A stretch of DNA of 64,000 nt, from NCBI GenBank assembly GCA_944739405.2, contig OX123186.2:37495551-37559550 (forward strand), written 5' to 3'. Position 1 is the stretch's first letter; each line of letters opens with the position of its first letter. A program made the position numbers and the translations under genes. Positions 1 through 10,999 of this stretch are shown in pieces. Source of the DNA: Euclidia mi. Lineage: Eukaryota; Arthropoda; Insecta; Lepidoptera; Erebidae. The notes below the pieces were generated by a model that worked only from the letters and a program-made list of their open reading frames with translations, was not told where the DNA came from and ran no database searches.

Positions 1-1
1 C

Positions 2-1000
2 GATAACAGATGGATTGTTCCTTACTCACCAGTACTGCCAAGGACCTTCCAGACGCATATCAACGTCGAGTCGTGCACCAGCGTCGACTCGATCAAATAC
101 ATCTGCAAATACGTCAACAAAAGGAGCGATCAGGCGACGTTTGCTTTACAGAGCACTGATAGAGACGAGGTTACCAGTCTGGTCGCTACATCAGCACGTC
201 TGAAGCGGTTTGGTGGATACTGGCTTCGTTCTCTATACATGACAGGCATCCAACAGTCATGCATTTAGACGTCCACCTAGAGAACGACCAGCGCATACAT
301 TTTGATCCCGACAACGTTGCTGAGCGCTTGGAAAATCCGCGCCAAACAACTCTCTTGGCATTTTTCAGGCTCTGTGAAGTCGACCAGTTTGGGAGGTCCC
401 TTACGTATGACGAGGTGCCTTCATATTAAACGTACGACAAGCAAAGGCATGTATTAAACCGACGTCGACGAGGAGGTGCTGTGGAAGGTTTTCCGGGAAT
501 TTTCAAGGACACCGCATTGGGTAGAGTTTATACCGTGCACCCGAATAATGGCGAATGTTATTTTCTGCGTTAGTTACTTCACACGGGCCGAGGCCCATCG
601 TCTTTCGCCTTTCTAAGGACATTTGATGGCGTGGAGTATCCCACTTACCGCGCAGCCTGCGTAGCACGTCACCTTCTGGATGGTGACCAAAACTGGGATG
701 ACACCCTCGCGGAGACGAGCGTCAGTGATATTCCCAGCTGCATACGTCATCTGTTTGCCGTCATCTTGGTGTTTAACCCGGTAGCTTTGTGGGAGAAGTA
801 TCGCCATCATCTGTCTGAGATTTTCTACGAGCTTTGAGGCGTGCTACTGGAGACGAAGTCGAAGTAACTGATGAACGCGTGCTGAACACCTGTCTCAGTT
901 CACTTCAAGATGTGGTCATTTCTGTCGGCGGCAATCCACTGGTCGAATATGGGTTACCAGCTCCCCAATCATCACCGCATTAAGACCGTGGAAATCGGCA
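2..1000 (+). pseudogene. Helitron Rep (HUH endonuclease) region, disrupted
   Basis: Rep nicks and joins single-stranded DNA during rolling-circle transposition. Reading from base 2 the frame is open to a stop near 267, with RWIVPYSPVL and then KYICKYVNK at about 95-121. The two tyrosines of YICKY match the paired catalytic tyrosines of Helitron Rep. Frames then shift: 280-430 gives a LENPRQTTLLAFF-type stretch, 476-590 continues it, and 631-837 gives a run with GVEYPTYRAACVARHLLDGD and a C-terminal IFYEL. After 837 another frame reads on to NPLVEYGLPAP near 960. At least four disruptions are present. Family identity rests on recognised motif order, not on a search. Confidence 0.8.
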
Positions 1001-1507
1001 GTATAACGCTAAGACAGTTTACGATCTGGGCGAAATGACCACCATACGAAATGACCATGTACAAGTACGGCCGTTTATCGATGGCGAGTCTGAAGTTCGC
1101 GCAGAAGGCGGCGCAGTAATCCTTTTTAGGAACAACGCGGTGGCAAGAAGCGGGGTGCGCGGGGCGGTAGTCTAGGCCAGTGATGCACGTTATGTAAATA
1201 CAAATTAATAGTTTATTCAATCAAAAATTTAAATCGATTAGTTTTATAATTGATTTTGAATTCATTTATTTTTGTTAAAATAATAAAAGTACTATGAGAT
1301 ATAAAATGAAATAGATTTATTAAACCAAGCAATATAGTGAGATTTTGTTTTTAGTAAAAAAAATCTAATAAAATTTATTTTCTTGGTTTAAAGACCAGAT
1401 TAACTTATATCAATTATATATTAACGATGACATAAATGAAAAGAGTTGGAACACATTTTCAATTTTGATATGTAATTGAATACCTACACGTATATTTTTT
1501 CTAATTA

Positions 1508-1574
1508 ATTTTAATCTATATCAATAAAAATCGTCGTACAAAGTACGACGATTTTTATTGATATAGATTAAAAT
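1508..1574. repeat. Perfect palindrome: 32-bp arms, 3-nt loop
   Basis: Arms 1508-1539 and 1543-1574 are exact reverse complements around the loop aaa (1540-1542). The core is atcgtcgtac/gtacgacgat. No ORF crosses it in a meaningful frame, and it does not resemble a terminator or miRNA family I know. As DNA it could extrude a cruciform; as RNA it would form a very stable hairpin. Confidence 0.9.
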
Positions 1575-1779
1575 AAAAGTAAAAGTAAAAGTACGTAAAA
1601 AGAGATGTCCAATACATCTCTTTTTTATTTTTGAAGTTTTCGGTGCGATATAATGTGTCTCTGTCACACCTTAGTATTCGTTTTACTATCTCTGTCTTGA
1701 GTACAGGCGATGACAAATTTATAGTCCATTGAAAAGTTACATTTGGGGTTGCATTTATCAGACGACGCAATTTTATTTT

Positions 1780-2015
1780 ATAGATGTGTGGGTATTCTAT
1801 TGTAAAGCTTGATTCAAATTTATGGGGACGTACCTCTTGTCCCTCGGCCGGCATCTTGGAAAGAGTGCAGATGCAGATAGTTTTTCTTGATTATCTGGTA
1901 AACTATTGGCTGCACAAAGAATATGTGGACGAGATTTTTGTGACAAATTAAATTCTCTACAACTTTAGTCATAAAACTTTTATCATAAATAACAATAATA
2001 CAAATAATATAAAAC
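1780..2015. repeat. Dispersed repeat fragment shared with 39.4 and 40.2 kb
   Basis: Shares blocks such as ccctcggccggcatcttgga, ctggtaaactattg and aaattaaattctctacaact with 39430-39600, and in reverse complement with 40110-40310. At 39.4-40.3 kb the same sequence forms the two inverted ends of a 0.9-kb element, so this is probably one end of a further copy. No coding sense was seen. Confidence 0.65.
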
Positions 2016-2214
2016 ACATATCTTTAAATAATGATCTATAGAGGTCCCATGGATACTTACTCATAGGTGCATACCATGCGTGCCATGTTCCAAATACCTA
2101 CTTATTTGGAATACAACACGGGCGCATTCTTAATTGCGGCTTAAAAGATGTGTCTACCTTAAGAAAATCCGTTCGATCTGTTTGTCAACGCAATTTTCAA
2201 AATAAAAATACTGC

Positions 2215-2610
2215 AGCATTCAGGTATGTTTCTTTTGTTTCCGATTGTTCAATAGGCTTATGGATAACCGTCTAAAATATTTTTGATATGACTGGAATCA
2301 ATGCTATAGGTCTGTAACGAGTCATACTATGTTTATCATGTTTCTTAAAGAGCCGTTTTATTATGGTCTTTTTTAATTCCGTTGGAACTACTCCCTGCAA
2401 TATACCTACCGAAAATTATGTGGCTCATTGGATTTGATATTTTAGTAGACACGGTTTTCAGTATCCTAGTTGATACAGCATCGTATCGAGTACTGCTTGT
2501 AGACCTTAGATATTGCACTGTTTATATTATCACGTGTGGTTGGTGGTATAAACAAAGAACCCAAGTGTTTTTCCATACTGATTTTGGTTCTATCATGATC
2601 TAATTTTATG
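2215..2610 (-). pseudogene. Non-LTR reverse transcriptase fragment
   Basis: The minus strand encodes the linker and first RT blocks of a Jockey/CR1-like LINE. In reading order: TRYDAVSTRILKTV, a frame change, NPMSHIIF, then GVVPTELKKTIIKRLFKKHD and RYRPIALIPVISKIF followed by a stop. The phrase '(F)RPI(A/S)LLP..SKIFE' is a standard motif in these RTs. The palm with its catalytic aspartates is missing. Two frame changes and at least one stop make it dead. It lies inside the 1065-2960 insertion. Confidence 0.75.
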
Positions 2611-2879
2611 ATTTGATCTAGATATATAATAAATTGTCAAAAGAGTTTTCTATCTCTGTGGGATATTTAATTATATAACCATTTATGTTAATATGCTGAA
2701 TATATTCTTAAGGTACATTAAACTTATTTTTGTTTATAACAGACCACTCTACCCTTATTTGCAGAGAGTAAAAGTGGAAATTGTGTATGTTCCGGTTAAA
2801 ATATCTGTCACTATTGCCAGGTGAGGTTTATTCATCGTATAATGCTACGACTTGTATATAAATTATATAAAGTCTGGCA

Positions 2880-4035
2880 ATAACAGTTTTGTACACGAAT
2901 ATACATGCGCGGTAATTCGCAAAGGCTAGCTTCAGACTCGCCATCGATAAACGGCCGTACTGTAGCTTTGTTTTCTTCAGATCAAAAACAAATTTATGAC
3001 ACCGTCCTTGAAAGCGTTGGGCAAAACGAGGGTAAAATGTTTTCTTGGATGCTCCTGGTGGAACAGGAAAAACATTTGTTGCCACTGACATACTTGCAGA
3101 GGTCAGAAGGCAAGGCAAAATTGCCATTAGTATGTAGTAGTTGTAGCATCGTCGGAAATCGCTGCCGCACTGCTTCCACATGCCATGTTTAAAATTCCCA
3201 TCGATTTAGAGAGCGCCGAAACGCCTGTTTGTGGTGTGTCACATAACAGTGATAAGGCACACGTGCTCAAGGATTGCTCTCTGATCGTATGGGATGAGTG
3301 TACGATGACCAATGGGAAGGCAGTTGGGCCGTAGACAGAACCCTGCAGGACATCCGCAGGAACGAACATTTGATGGGTGGTAACAGTTCTGTTCAGTGGT
3401 GATTTCCGACAAACGCTTTCCGTGGTGACGCGGGGATCGAGGGCTGACGAGGTGAATGCTTCGTTTAAACGATTTTCATTGTAGTCATGAGCTCGGCTCG
3501 GCGGCAATGCACGTGCTCAACAATTCTCCGATGTCCTTCTAAGTCATGGCGAAGGCACTCTACCAGAGGAGAGAGGTGGACAGGTGGTGCTTCCAAAGTC
3601 TCTCTATAGGGCTGTATCCAGCTTAGAAGAACTCATTCGCTGTGTGTACGGGGACATCAGTCGTATACCGCACTAGCAGAATTCTTGGGTGTGTGAGCGG
3701 GCCATTTTGACGCCCAAAATGACCAGGCTGCAGCAATTAACGAATGTTTTCTCTCGGAAATTGAGGGGAATTAAGTGGTCTACACCTCTATAAACACTGT
3801 CGTCGAGCAAGATGACGCCACACATTATCCCGTGGAATTTCTGAACTACCTGTCAGCAAGTAGACTACCAGCGCATACCATCAAGCTGAAGGTCGGTGTC
3901 CCGATTATGCTTCTTTGGAATCTATCTCCTCCAAAGTTGTGTAACGGGACCCTCCTTAAAGTAATCTCGCTCCACAGACGTACCATTGAGGCGGAAACTC
4001 TTACGGGTTGTGGCGTCGGCGAGGAATCACCATAA
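2880..4035 (+). pseudogene. Helitron helicase (Pif1-like) region, disrupted
   Basis: The helicase unwinds DNA during rolling-circle transposition. The sequence resumes with SSDQKQIYDTVLESVGQNEGKMF (2980-3045). The Walker A stretch survives in shifted form: 3046-3080 reads as a GGTGKTF-like sequence only if a frameshift is allowed. Further on come a FKIPIDL-like piece (3186-3208), an AMHVLNNSPMSF-like piece (3505-3540), and a clean C-terminal run at 3778-4035: YPVEFLNYLSASRLPAHTIK, then LKVGVPIMLLWNLSPPKLCN and a GCGVGEES end. This C-terminal block is the most conserved part. Several frameshifts and stops separate the blocks. Recognition is from family motifs. Confidence 0.8.
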
Positions 4036-4182
4036 AGACATTTATTCAAAACAGGCTGAAAATCAGCACGTTTTGAAGATTAATTTTTCAAATTTTATTT
4101 TAATAGGTATAATCGTAGGTATTTATTTAATTATTTGGTGCTGTATAGCGTTCACGCAGACGACGTCGCGGGCAGCAGCTAG
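4036..4182 (+). other. Helitron 3' non-coding end with CTAG terminus
   Basis: AT-rich tail running into 'acgcagacgacgtcgcggg' and 'cagcagctag'. The self-complementary cgacgtcg sits 15-25 bases before the terminal CTAG, where Helitrons carry their 3' hairpin. The base after CTAG is T, as expected for insertion between A and T. Confidence 0.75.
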
Positions 4183-4939
4183 TTATAAATATAATCCAGG
4201 GGATTATGTACGTAGATCCATATAGCGTAGACAAACTTGAAAGTATGTATTGTAGGCGAAACAGCAGTAGTGTTTTTAAATTAAATACATTGTGCAAAGT
4301 AACGCCTAAACTTCTAGGTGATTGATGGACGAAATTTATCTAATCTTATGACTCATTGCTAACAATTGTAAAAAGGTGATGTATGGTAATATCAGCTCTC
4401 TTTAACTGTACCACTACTGGACACGAGCATTTCTCACTGTGAGAAGAGTAAGGCCTGGTCCACCACGCATGTCAAGTGCGGGCTGGCCGATTTCCCATGT
4501 CTTTCGAGATCAATATTAAGAACTCTCAGAAATACAAGTCTCCTCACGATGTTTTCCTTTACCGTCAAGCAAGCAACAGTGTTTTCGTACGGGGAATAAT
4601 GCACTCAGACAAGACAGAGGTTCGAAACTTACACGTTAATTTATGAACAACCAACGAACACAATATAAATAAGTTATAGCAAAGCTTACAGGTATTCTAC
4701 AACATAATATTAAAATATTATTTAGCCATCTGTAGCGCATACATACTGATTTGCAGCATCAAATCGAGCCAGCGGCTGAACTAAATCGAAAAGTAAATGC
4801 ATTAACCCAAACCAATTAAATGCAAAATACTGTAATACTTTTCAGTAGCACTGGCTTAAATCAGGGCATGACGTAGGTAGACCAACTGTAAGTGATTTCT
4901 GGTTTATTGCGACACTGTATAGTATGTACAAGGTATCAA

Positions 4940-5149
4940 TCTTCTTAATATATAAAATCCTTGCGTTACTGACTGACTGACAGACAAGCTACAGCCGAAA
5001 CTTTTGGGCGCAGGAAGCTGAAATTTGCCATGTATGTTCCTTGGGGACCGTAGGGGTGCACTAAGTAGGGATTTCTCGAAATTCCCACGGTATCGGCCAA
5101 AACGGGTAAATTTAAAAATATTGCAGGCGTAGCTGCTGGCGTCCTCTAG
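4940..5149 (+). mobile_element. Short non-autonomous Helitron, 210 bp
   Basis: Begins TCTTCTTAATATATAAAATC and ends GGCGTCCTCTAG, the TC...CTAG signature, inserted between A and T. Segment B supplies the empty site: 'aaggtatca' then 'g tttaagaataag' at 35690-35710, against 'aaggtatcaa'-element-'tttaagaataag' here, with no target duplication. It has no coding capacity and would depend on a Helitron Rep such as the relic at 1-4182. Confidence 0.85.
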
Positions 5150-7187
5150 TTTAAGAATAAGAATTAATTGATTGCCATGCAGGCTGATGATGGTGATGAT
5201 GATGATATTAGTTTTTATAGCAATATTATTATTTTAATGTATATTATTAATTTCAAAGGTGACCGATAGATGCCGTTTATCGGTTTAAATTCGAGATATG
5301 GTTTCGTTACCAATGACACTACAAATAATTTTGGGGATTTTTGTAGTTACATTTCGTGCCGATAGATGGCACTCATCGATTTAAATTCAAGGTATGGTTT
5401 GGTTACCGCGGCTTGTATAAATATTGGGTGTTTTTCATTCAATAAACGTGCTTCATCTAATACACTGGTGTTTAATTGTTGAACTAAAGTGGTTCCAATC
5501 AGCACCGTTGGATTTCCCTAGGAAATTGGGACATGGTATAGACTTCTAACGTCAAAACCGTATAAAAGGCTAACATGAGGTTTCAAAGTCAACCCACAAC
5601 ATTTTTATCACACTGCCATTGTTTATGTGTTTTAAAATATGTACTCCTATCTATAGTAGCAACTAGTTATATATTATATTAGTTATATAATAAACAAGTA
5701 GTCTAAAAGTAATCAAACTCAACAATATCAAAATTAAATTTAAAGAGTTATGTTTGTGTGTTTCTGTAATTCATAAAAAAGTAATTAGAATATTTGCAGG
5801 CATACAGCATATTGAGTTCAATGGACTTCAATATTAGCGATTTATTTGCGTGTTTGTACTGATAATTTGTTTATATTTAATGAGAATTCTATTCGTGTGA
5901 CCGGTCTGTCACGCAACCATACGTCCACCGCAAACATTGACTAATTAATAAAATATTAGGGAACCTTAGCCAATCTCCTGTAACCTGAAAATGTTTGCTA
6001 AATGAACGCCCGCTTGAATGTTTCAAACATGTTATTTTAGCAGACTATTAGTACGCACATTTATGTGTGGTGTTTGCAAGCACCGTAGTATGATATTTAG
6101 TTGTAGTAAAATCGGTCAAAGTGTATTTTGTTAAACTAAATTTACTAAATTAAAAAATACGGATGGACTGGTAGAGAATGGGAAAGTCATTAAGACCGTT
6201 AATGTACCATATTTTTATTTTGTGTAATAGTTAAATAAATTATTTTGCGATAGTAAGCTAGTGATTTTTATGGTGATTGCAATCGCGAATATCACTTTTT
6301 ATAAACAAACTACAAACCTTTTGCGAAGAGACATTTGGTACGTTTGATTTATGTTGGTTTCGTATTGGTAGCATGGAAACTATCGTTGCTACTGCATATA
6401 TGAATATTTCCCTGCACGTGCAAGACAAGTGGACACCGTTTTTTGTAAAAACATGTATTTTGACAAAAAATAGCGCATACTGTCATAAGTGGCTTTATGT
6501 GAATAAGATATAATCGCAGATCGAACTTCGGGTTCTGACGACATAAATAATTTTAGCCTATACCATTATAATTCGCGCGAGGCTCCGCCCGCATGAATTA
6601 TATAGTCAAACCTTCTTCAAAAATCACAATATCTAACTGACACCTCTATCTTTGGTAAAAACCGTTCAAAACTCCGTTCTAAATTTTAAGTTTATCGCGT
6701 TTATAAAAACAGGACGGCCGGGAGATTCCATATTATATTATAATTTGTATGGATAGGTAAAGTCTGAATTATTTGTTGTTTACTCGACCTCTTTCACGCT
6801 TTAATTATTCCACCGACACATGACTGATTACAACTTCCGAGAAGCTCTCAATCTGTCCTCAATCAAATTAAGGGACTTTGTCATTCGTTATATTAAAAAT
6901 GTCCGTGACGACCTTCACAAAAATCTTGTGATTACTGCCCAAACCTGTGTAGCAACAAAAGTATTTTCCCCGCTCCTCATTCTAACGCTATACCGTTACT
7001 AGACTAAGCACTCATCACTGCCCTGACTGAAATCGTATAGACTTGTTTTATCAGGTTGGTAACGCATAAGTATTCTTCGATTTCTTAAGACACAAGAGAG
7101 AAAAACATAATAAATAACTAGAACCATTTAACCGCACAATTAGTAGACATGTTTACAATCGGGTGAACCTAAATAGTCCATATAGTC
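5150..7187. other. Segment A backbone, no gene seen
   Basis: AT-rich non-coding sequence homologous to segment B (about 35700-38340). It contains a short GAT-rich microsatellite near 5185-5210 and a 'gataGATGCcgtttatcg' / 'gataGATGGcactcatcg' near-duplicate pair at 5267 and 5359. The longest open frames show no recognisable family and are not conserved as frames in the paralogs. Confidence 0.5.
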
Positions 7188-7432
7188 CGTGTGGTGACGG
7201 ATTAAGAATACGGAATGTCACCACCCCATATCATCCCATGGGTGTCGTAAGAGCTGACAAAGGGAGCATATTATGCAGAGAACAGCACTGTAGGAGAAGG
7301 AAAACTTGATACAAACCCTATACCAACCCGTTTGGCCAGCGTGGTATAGTAGGCCAATTCTTCCTTTCAAAGGAGAGGCCTAGTCCAGCAGTGAACTGTT
7401 AAAGGCTGATAATGATGATGATGATGATGAAG
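7188..7432 (+). mobile_element. Short retro-repeat ('family X') with GAT microsatellite tail
   Basis: A 245-bp block absent from segment C. C reads 'cctaagtagtctagaaaatg' at 58200, while A has aatagtcca before and agtagtcta after the block, consistent with an 8-10 bp target duplication. Inside are 'ccaacccgtttggccagcg', 'tggtatagtaggcc', 'gaggcctagtccagcagtg' and a (gatgat)n tail, a family also seen near 13820, 19300, 30420 and 60915. The (GAT)n 3' end suggests LINE-driven retroposition. Confidence 0.7.
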
Positions 7433-7904
7433 TAGTCTACAAATTTAAATACGTAAAAAGCTAAATTTTTAATTAAACTAAAATCATAATAAACAATCGA
7501 GACATATAAAATCTTATTCAAATTAACTTAAAATTTAAAACTCATTTCGTTTAATTAAGAACAGTGTTTGATATACATTAACATTTCTGAGAAAAGCAAT
7601 CATTAATTCAAGTACTTACTGTTCATAAACAAATGAAAAATACCGAGACGTTTTATCAATACAAATAAATAGCGCAACAAAAATAGTAATAACTAATTTA
7701 ATATACGAATTACTATGGCATGAATACGTAATCAATTTTCTCAAAGTGAAATGTTATTAGTCTATAAATTGGTAAGTAATTTATTTTAAAATTGGTATTG
7801 ACAACCTGTTTTGATAAAATATTATTTTGTTCGATTTGTATAGACTGCAAAAACTGTAGGTTGTAAGAGTACGCCCTAACGTATATTGTATGTATATGTC
7901 GCAG

Positions 7905-7992
7905 TCAGATATCTTAGAGCGCGCCGTGGATTCGAACCCGATACCCTCTGCACGGCAATCTGTTGGTACCTCCACTAGGCTATCGCTGCCTT
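7905..7992 (-). mobile_element. tRNA-derived SINE head fragment
   Basis: On the minus strand it reads 'ggcagcgatagcctagtgga' with a Pol III A-box-like sequence and, about 35 nt later, 'gggttcgaatcc', a B box. The same head is at 58570-58635 (minus, segment C) and 44615-44672 (plus). No acceptor stem closes, so it is a SINE head rather than a tRNA gene. Its presence in both A and C means insertion before the duplication. Confidence 0.65.
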
Positions 7993-8068
7993 AGATATTA
8001 CGATTTAGTATACCAAAGTAAAAAATAGCGGCACGTAAGATCAGGTTTACGTAAAACAACAGAATACA

Positions 8069-8235
8069 TCTAATATATAAAATTCTCGTGTCACAGTTTT
8101 CGTTCCCATACTCCTCCGAAACAGCTTGACCGATTTTGATGAAATTTTTTGTGCTTATCCGGTATCTATGAGAATCGGCCAACATCTATTTTTCAAAAAA
8201 AAAAATTGCAAAACAACGTTTGCCGGGTCAGCTAG
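8069..8235 (+). mobile_element. Short non-autonomous Helitron, 167 bp
   Basis: Begins TCTAATATATAAAATTCTCG and ends 'ttgccgggtcagctag', with the TC and CTAG hallmarks. Segment C carries the exact empty site: 'gaataca' joined to 'tatcctataaaatg' at about 58698, while segment A has gaataca (8062-8068), the element, then tatcctataaaatg (8236 onward). No bases are duplicated, as known for Helitrons. A short GCAAA...TTTGC stem lies before the end. Confidence 0.92.
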
Positions 8236-8895
8236 TATCCTATAAAATGAGCTACCAGCATTTAATGTAACACACTCACGAATATTTTACCATAATTATG
8301 GCAAAAGAACTCTAGCCCGACCATATTCGTGACAAATAACGGAACACTTATAAGCCTTAATTGGATGATTTCGTTTTCATAAATGGAATGGAATAAATAA
8401 CAACAAAAGTATGAGTTGATAAATTTTCTCGTTTGAGTTAAATATCGGTCCAGGCTTGTTCAAAATTTTACACAGTTTTATTGCGGCGAAAACAAGCTTA
8501 TACAAGAAATGATGTCATTGCCTTACTTTCATCTAAGGCGTATTTTCGTTCATTAACACACCAAAGAACTTTATTACTACTTTTGATATAATACCGTATG
8601 TATAAATATCAGCTTTGCAAACCCCATAACATCTATATAAAGATTCCGATTGTGGAATCGCTTCGCTTGTTTTTACGAAGCCGACCGACCGACTTTATTA
8701 TAGGATACGGTTTTATTTCAAAATCTCCATAAAGTAGATTCGTCAATATAACTAATATTATAGTTGGCCTATTTTTATTGCGTGGAAATGAAATGAAACA
8801 CTTCTTTATTTCGTGTAAACTTTGCAAGTACTTACGAAACGTCATTAAAAAAAATCATTATATACAATTATTTTTGTGTGTTGAATTAGAACAGC

Positions 8896-10990
8896 TCAGT
8901 CCCAAGCGTTTTGGTCGTCTTTATATTCAGATATTTTATAATATGCTTTGGAACACGATTTCGCTTTTACAATAATTTTGAACTTATTTATAGATAGGTC
9001 TCTTATACTATAAGGGAGCTTGTTATAAAAGCGTATACATTGCCCCATAAAACAGCTACTTATTTTGTGGAGACGAGTACTATGAACTACGAGATTATTC
9101 CTGTGTCTTGTATTTACAGAATGTATATCACATTTTTTACAAAATTTGTCAATATTTTTATGTACGTATAGCAGATTTTCATAAATATAGTGTGATACAA
9201 CAGTTAGAATGTTTATTTCTTTGAACTTTTCTCTTAGAGAAATTCTTGGACCGAGGTTATAAATTCCCCTTACAGCTCTTTTCTGCAGAACGAATATTGT
9301 ATTTAGGTCTGCAGCATTCCCCCAGAGAAGAATCCCATACGACATTAAGCTATGAAAGTAACTGAAAGAAACCATTCTAGCTGTTTCTAAATCTGTGAGG
9401 CGTCTAATTGTCTTAACTGCATAAGCTGCAGAACTGAGTTTGCCCGATAGCCTTTCTATATGTGGACCCCATTGTAGTTTAGTGTCCAGCATAATACCTA
9501 AAAACATGGTTGTCTCGACGGGCTCGATCCTAGATTCATTAAGTTGTACATTGGTTGTCATATGTTTAACATTGGGCATTGAAAATTTTAAAAGTTTAGT
9601 TTTCTTATTATTAAGTAATAGATTATTCACATTAAACCAATTAACAACTTTAGAGAGTGCATTGTTTACTTCGTCAAAGTTACTCTGTCGGCCTTTTTAT
9701 AATAAAAATCAAAGAGGTATCATCCGCGAACAATACAATCTCATGATTATTCTTTACGTAATAAGGTAAATGGTTAATATATATCAAGAATAGAAATGGT
9801 CCCAGAATTGAACCCTGCGGGACACCCATTTTCAAAGCAGAACCTGGAGATATCTTACCATTAACCTCGACCTTCTGGATTCTGTTGCCCTTATAAGAAG
9901 TCAAAAGATCGAGAGCTTTATTCTTAATGCCGTAATGATATAGTTTCCTGATAAGAGTATCATGATGAACACAATCAAAGGCTTGACTTCTCCCAAGCTG
10001 CAAAAATACTTTTCAGTAACTCAACTGCTGCGTCAGTAGTTGAACAACCCCTCGTAAATCCGAACTGTTTCTTGTGAAGAAGATTATGTCTATTGAAATG
10101 ACTAAGCAACTGATTAAGAATTAGTTTCTCAAAAATTTTGCTAAGTGTTGGCAATACAGAAATAGGTCGAAAAATTGAGGGGTCTGATGTGTCACCAGAT
10201 TTAAATAAAGGTGTTATTTTGCTTTACTTCATTAAATCAGGAAATGTTCCATAAGTGACACAACCATTGAACACTGTTGCAAGATGTGGAGCAATTAATG
10301 TAATAATAGACGAAACAGTCTTTACTGACAATCCCCACAAATCCTTTGTCTTTTTCATATTAATAGTTTTAAATTGTTTAAGAACATCAGCAGTAGTAAC
10401 GGCAACAAATTCAAAGGCTGTAACACATTCCGGCACGCAGTCTTTAAGCAGCATTTCAGCACACATGGAAGACGATTTGAGTGACTCTGTAGTTACAATG
10501 GGTATATTAGCAAAATACTTTTCAAATTCTGTCGCTACTTCCAAGTCCTCTGTAATACTCACATTATTGATATTTAGTAGGTAGTCGCGACTGCGTGCTT
10601 TGGCTCTACCAGTTTCGCTTTTGATCACATTCCAAGTTGCTTTTATGGTATTTTCAGCGCTTTTTATTTTATTTTTCAAATAAATTGATTTTGCAGCATA
10701 ACAAGCTTGTCTAAATGTTTTTGAGTATTTTTTTACATAATTAATAAAGGCTGGACTATTATTAAAAGTTTTTTCATTATAAAGATCATATAACCTAATC
10801 CGACTTTCATGAATGCCTTCAGTTGCCCAATCACTAAACATCAGTCGGTCAGTTACATTTATTTTTTTAGGTTTAAATACAGTAGAAAATTCATCATTAA
10901 TCAATTTAAATAATGAATTATATAATTGATCCGGACGGTCATGAATAGGCAACCAACGCATTTTATTTGATAAATTATTTTTAAAACTTC
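8896..10990 (-). pseudogene. LINE ORF2: reverse transcriptase and C-terminal region
   Basis: Copies LINE RNA into DNA at the nicked target. Three blocks in reading order: 10961-10224 (pre-RT linker and first RT motifs, ending GTFPDLMK), a middle stretch at 10200-10010 readable in another frame (FRPISVLPTLSKIFEKL, then KKQFGF), 10003-9680 (AFDCVHHDTL, then GVPQGSILGP and LFADDTSL), and 9630-8896 (MFLGIMLDTKLQWGPHIERL and the C-terminal thumb-like part with LWGNAADLN). The FADD catalytic pair is intact. At least two or three frameshifts separate the blocks. Clade assignment between Jockey and CR1 is uncertain. Confidence 0.8.
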
Positions 10991-10999
10991 TAGTCGGTT

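Larger units (their letters stand above)
1065..2960. mobile_element. Insertion inside the Helitron, flanked by exact 31-bp inverted repeats
   Basis: The Helitron protein stops making sense after about 1000 and resumes at about 2970 (SSDQKQIYDTVLESV). Bases 1065-1095 (gtacggccgtttatcgatgg and on) recur exactly as the reverse complement at 2930-2960. The enclosed 1.9 kb is AT-rich and holds a hairpin, a repeat fragment and a reverse-transcriptase remnant. The inverted repeats could be the ends of a fold-back element, or Helitron sequence duplicated in inverse orientation during a rearrangement. No target duplication is clear. Confidence 0.5.
1..4182 (+). mobile_element. Autonomous Helitron, decayed, 5' end outside the window
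   Basis: A rolling-circle transposon that would encode one Rep-helicase protein. Seen: Rep-like coding sequence at 2-1000, helicase-like coding sequence at 2880-4035, and a 3' end reading 'gtcgcgggcagcagctag' with the final CTAG at 4179-4182 followed by T, the usual Helitron terminus inserted between A and T. Just right of CTAG, homology with segment B begins (ataatcc...gattatgtacg at 4190 and 33468), so this end is well placed. The coding part is broken by stops and frameshifts and by an internal insertion. It cannot be autonomous in its present state. The left end is not in the window. Confidence 0.85.
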
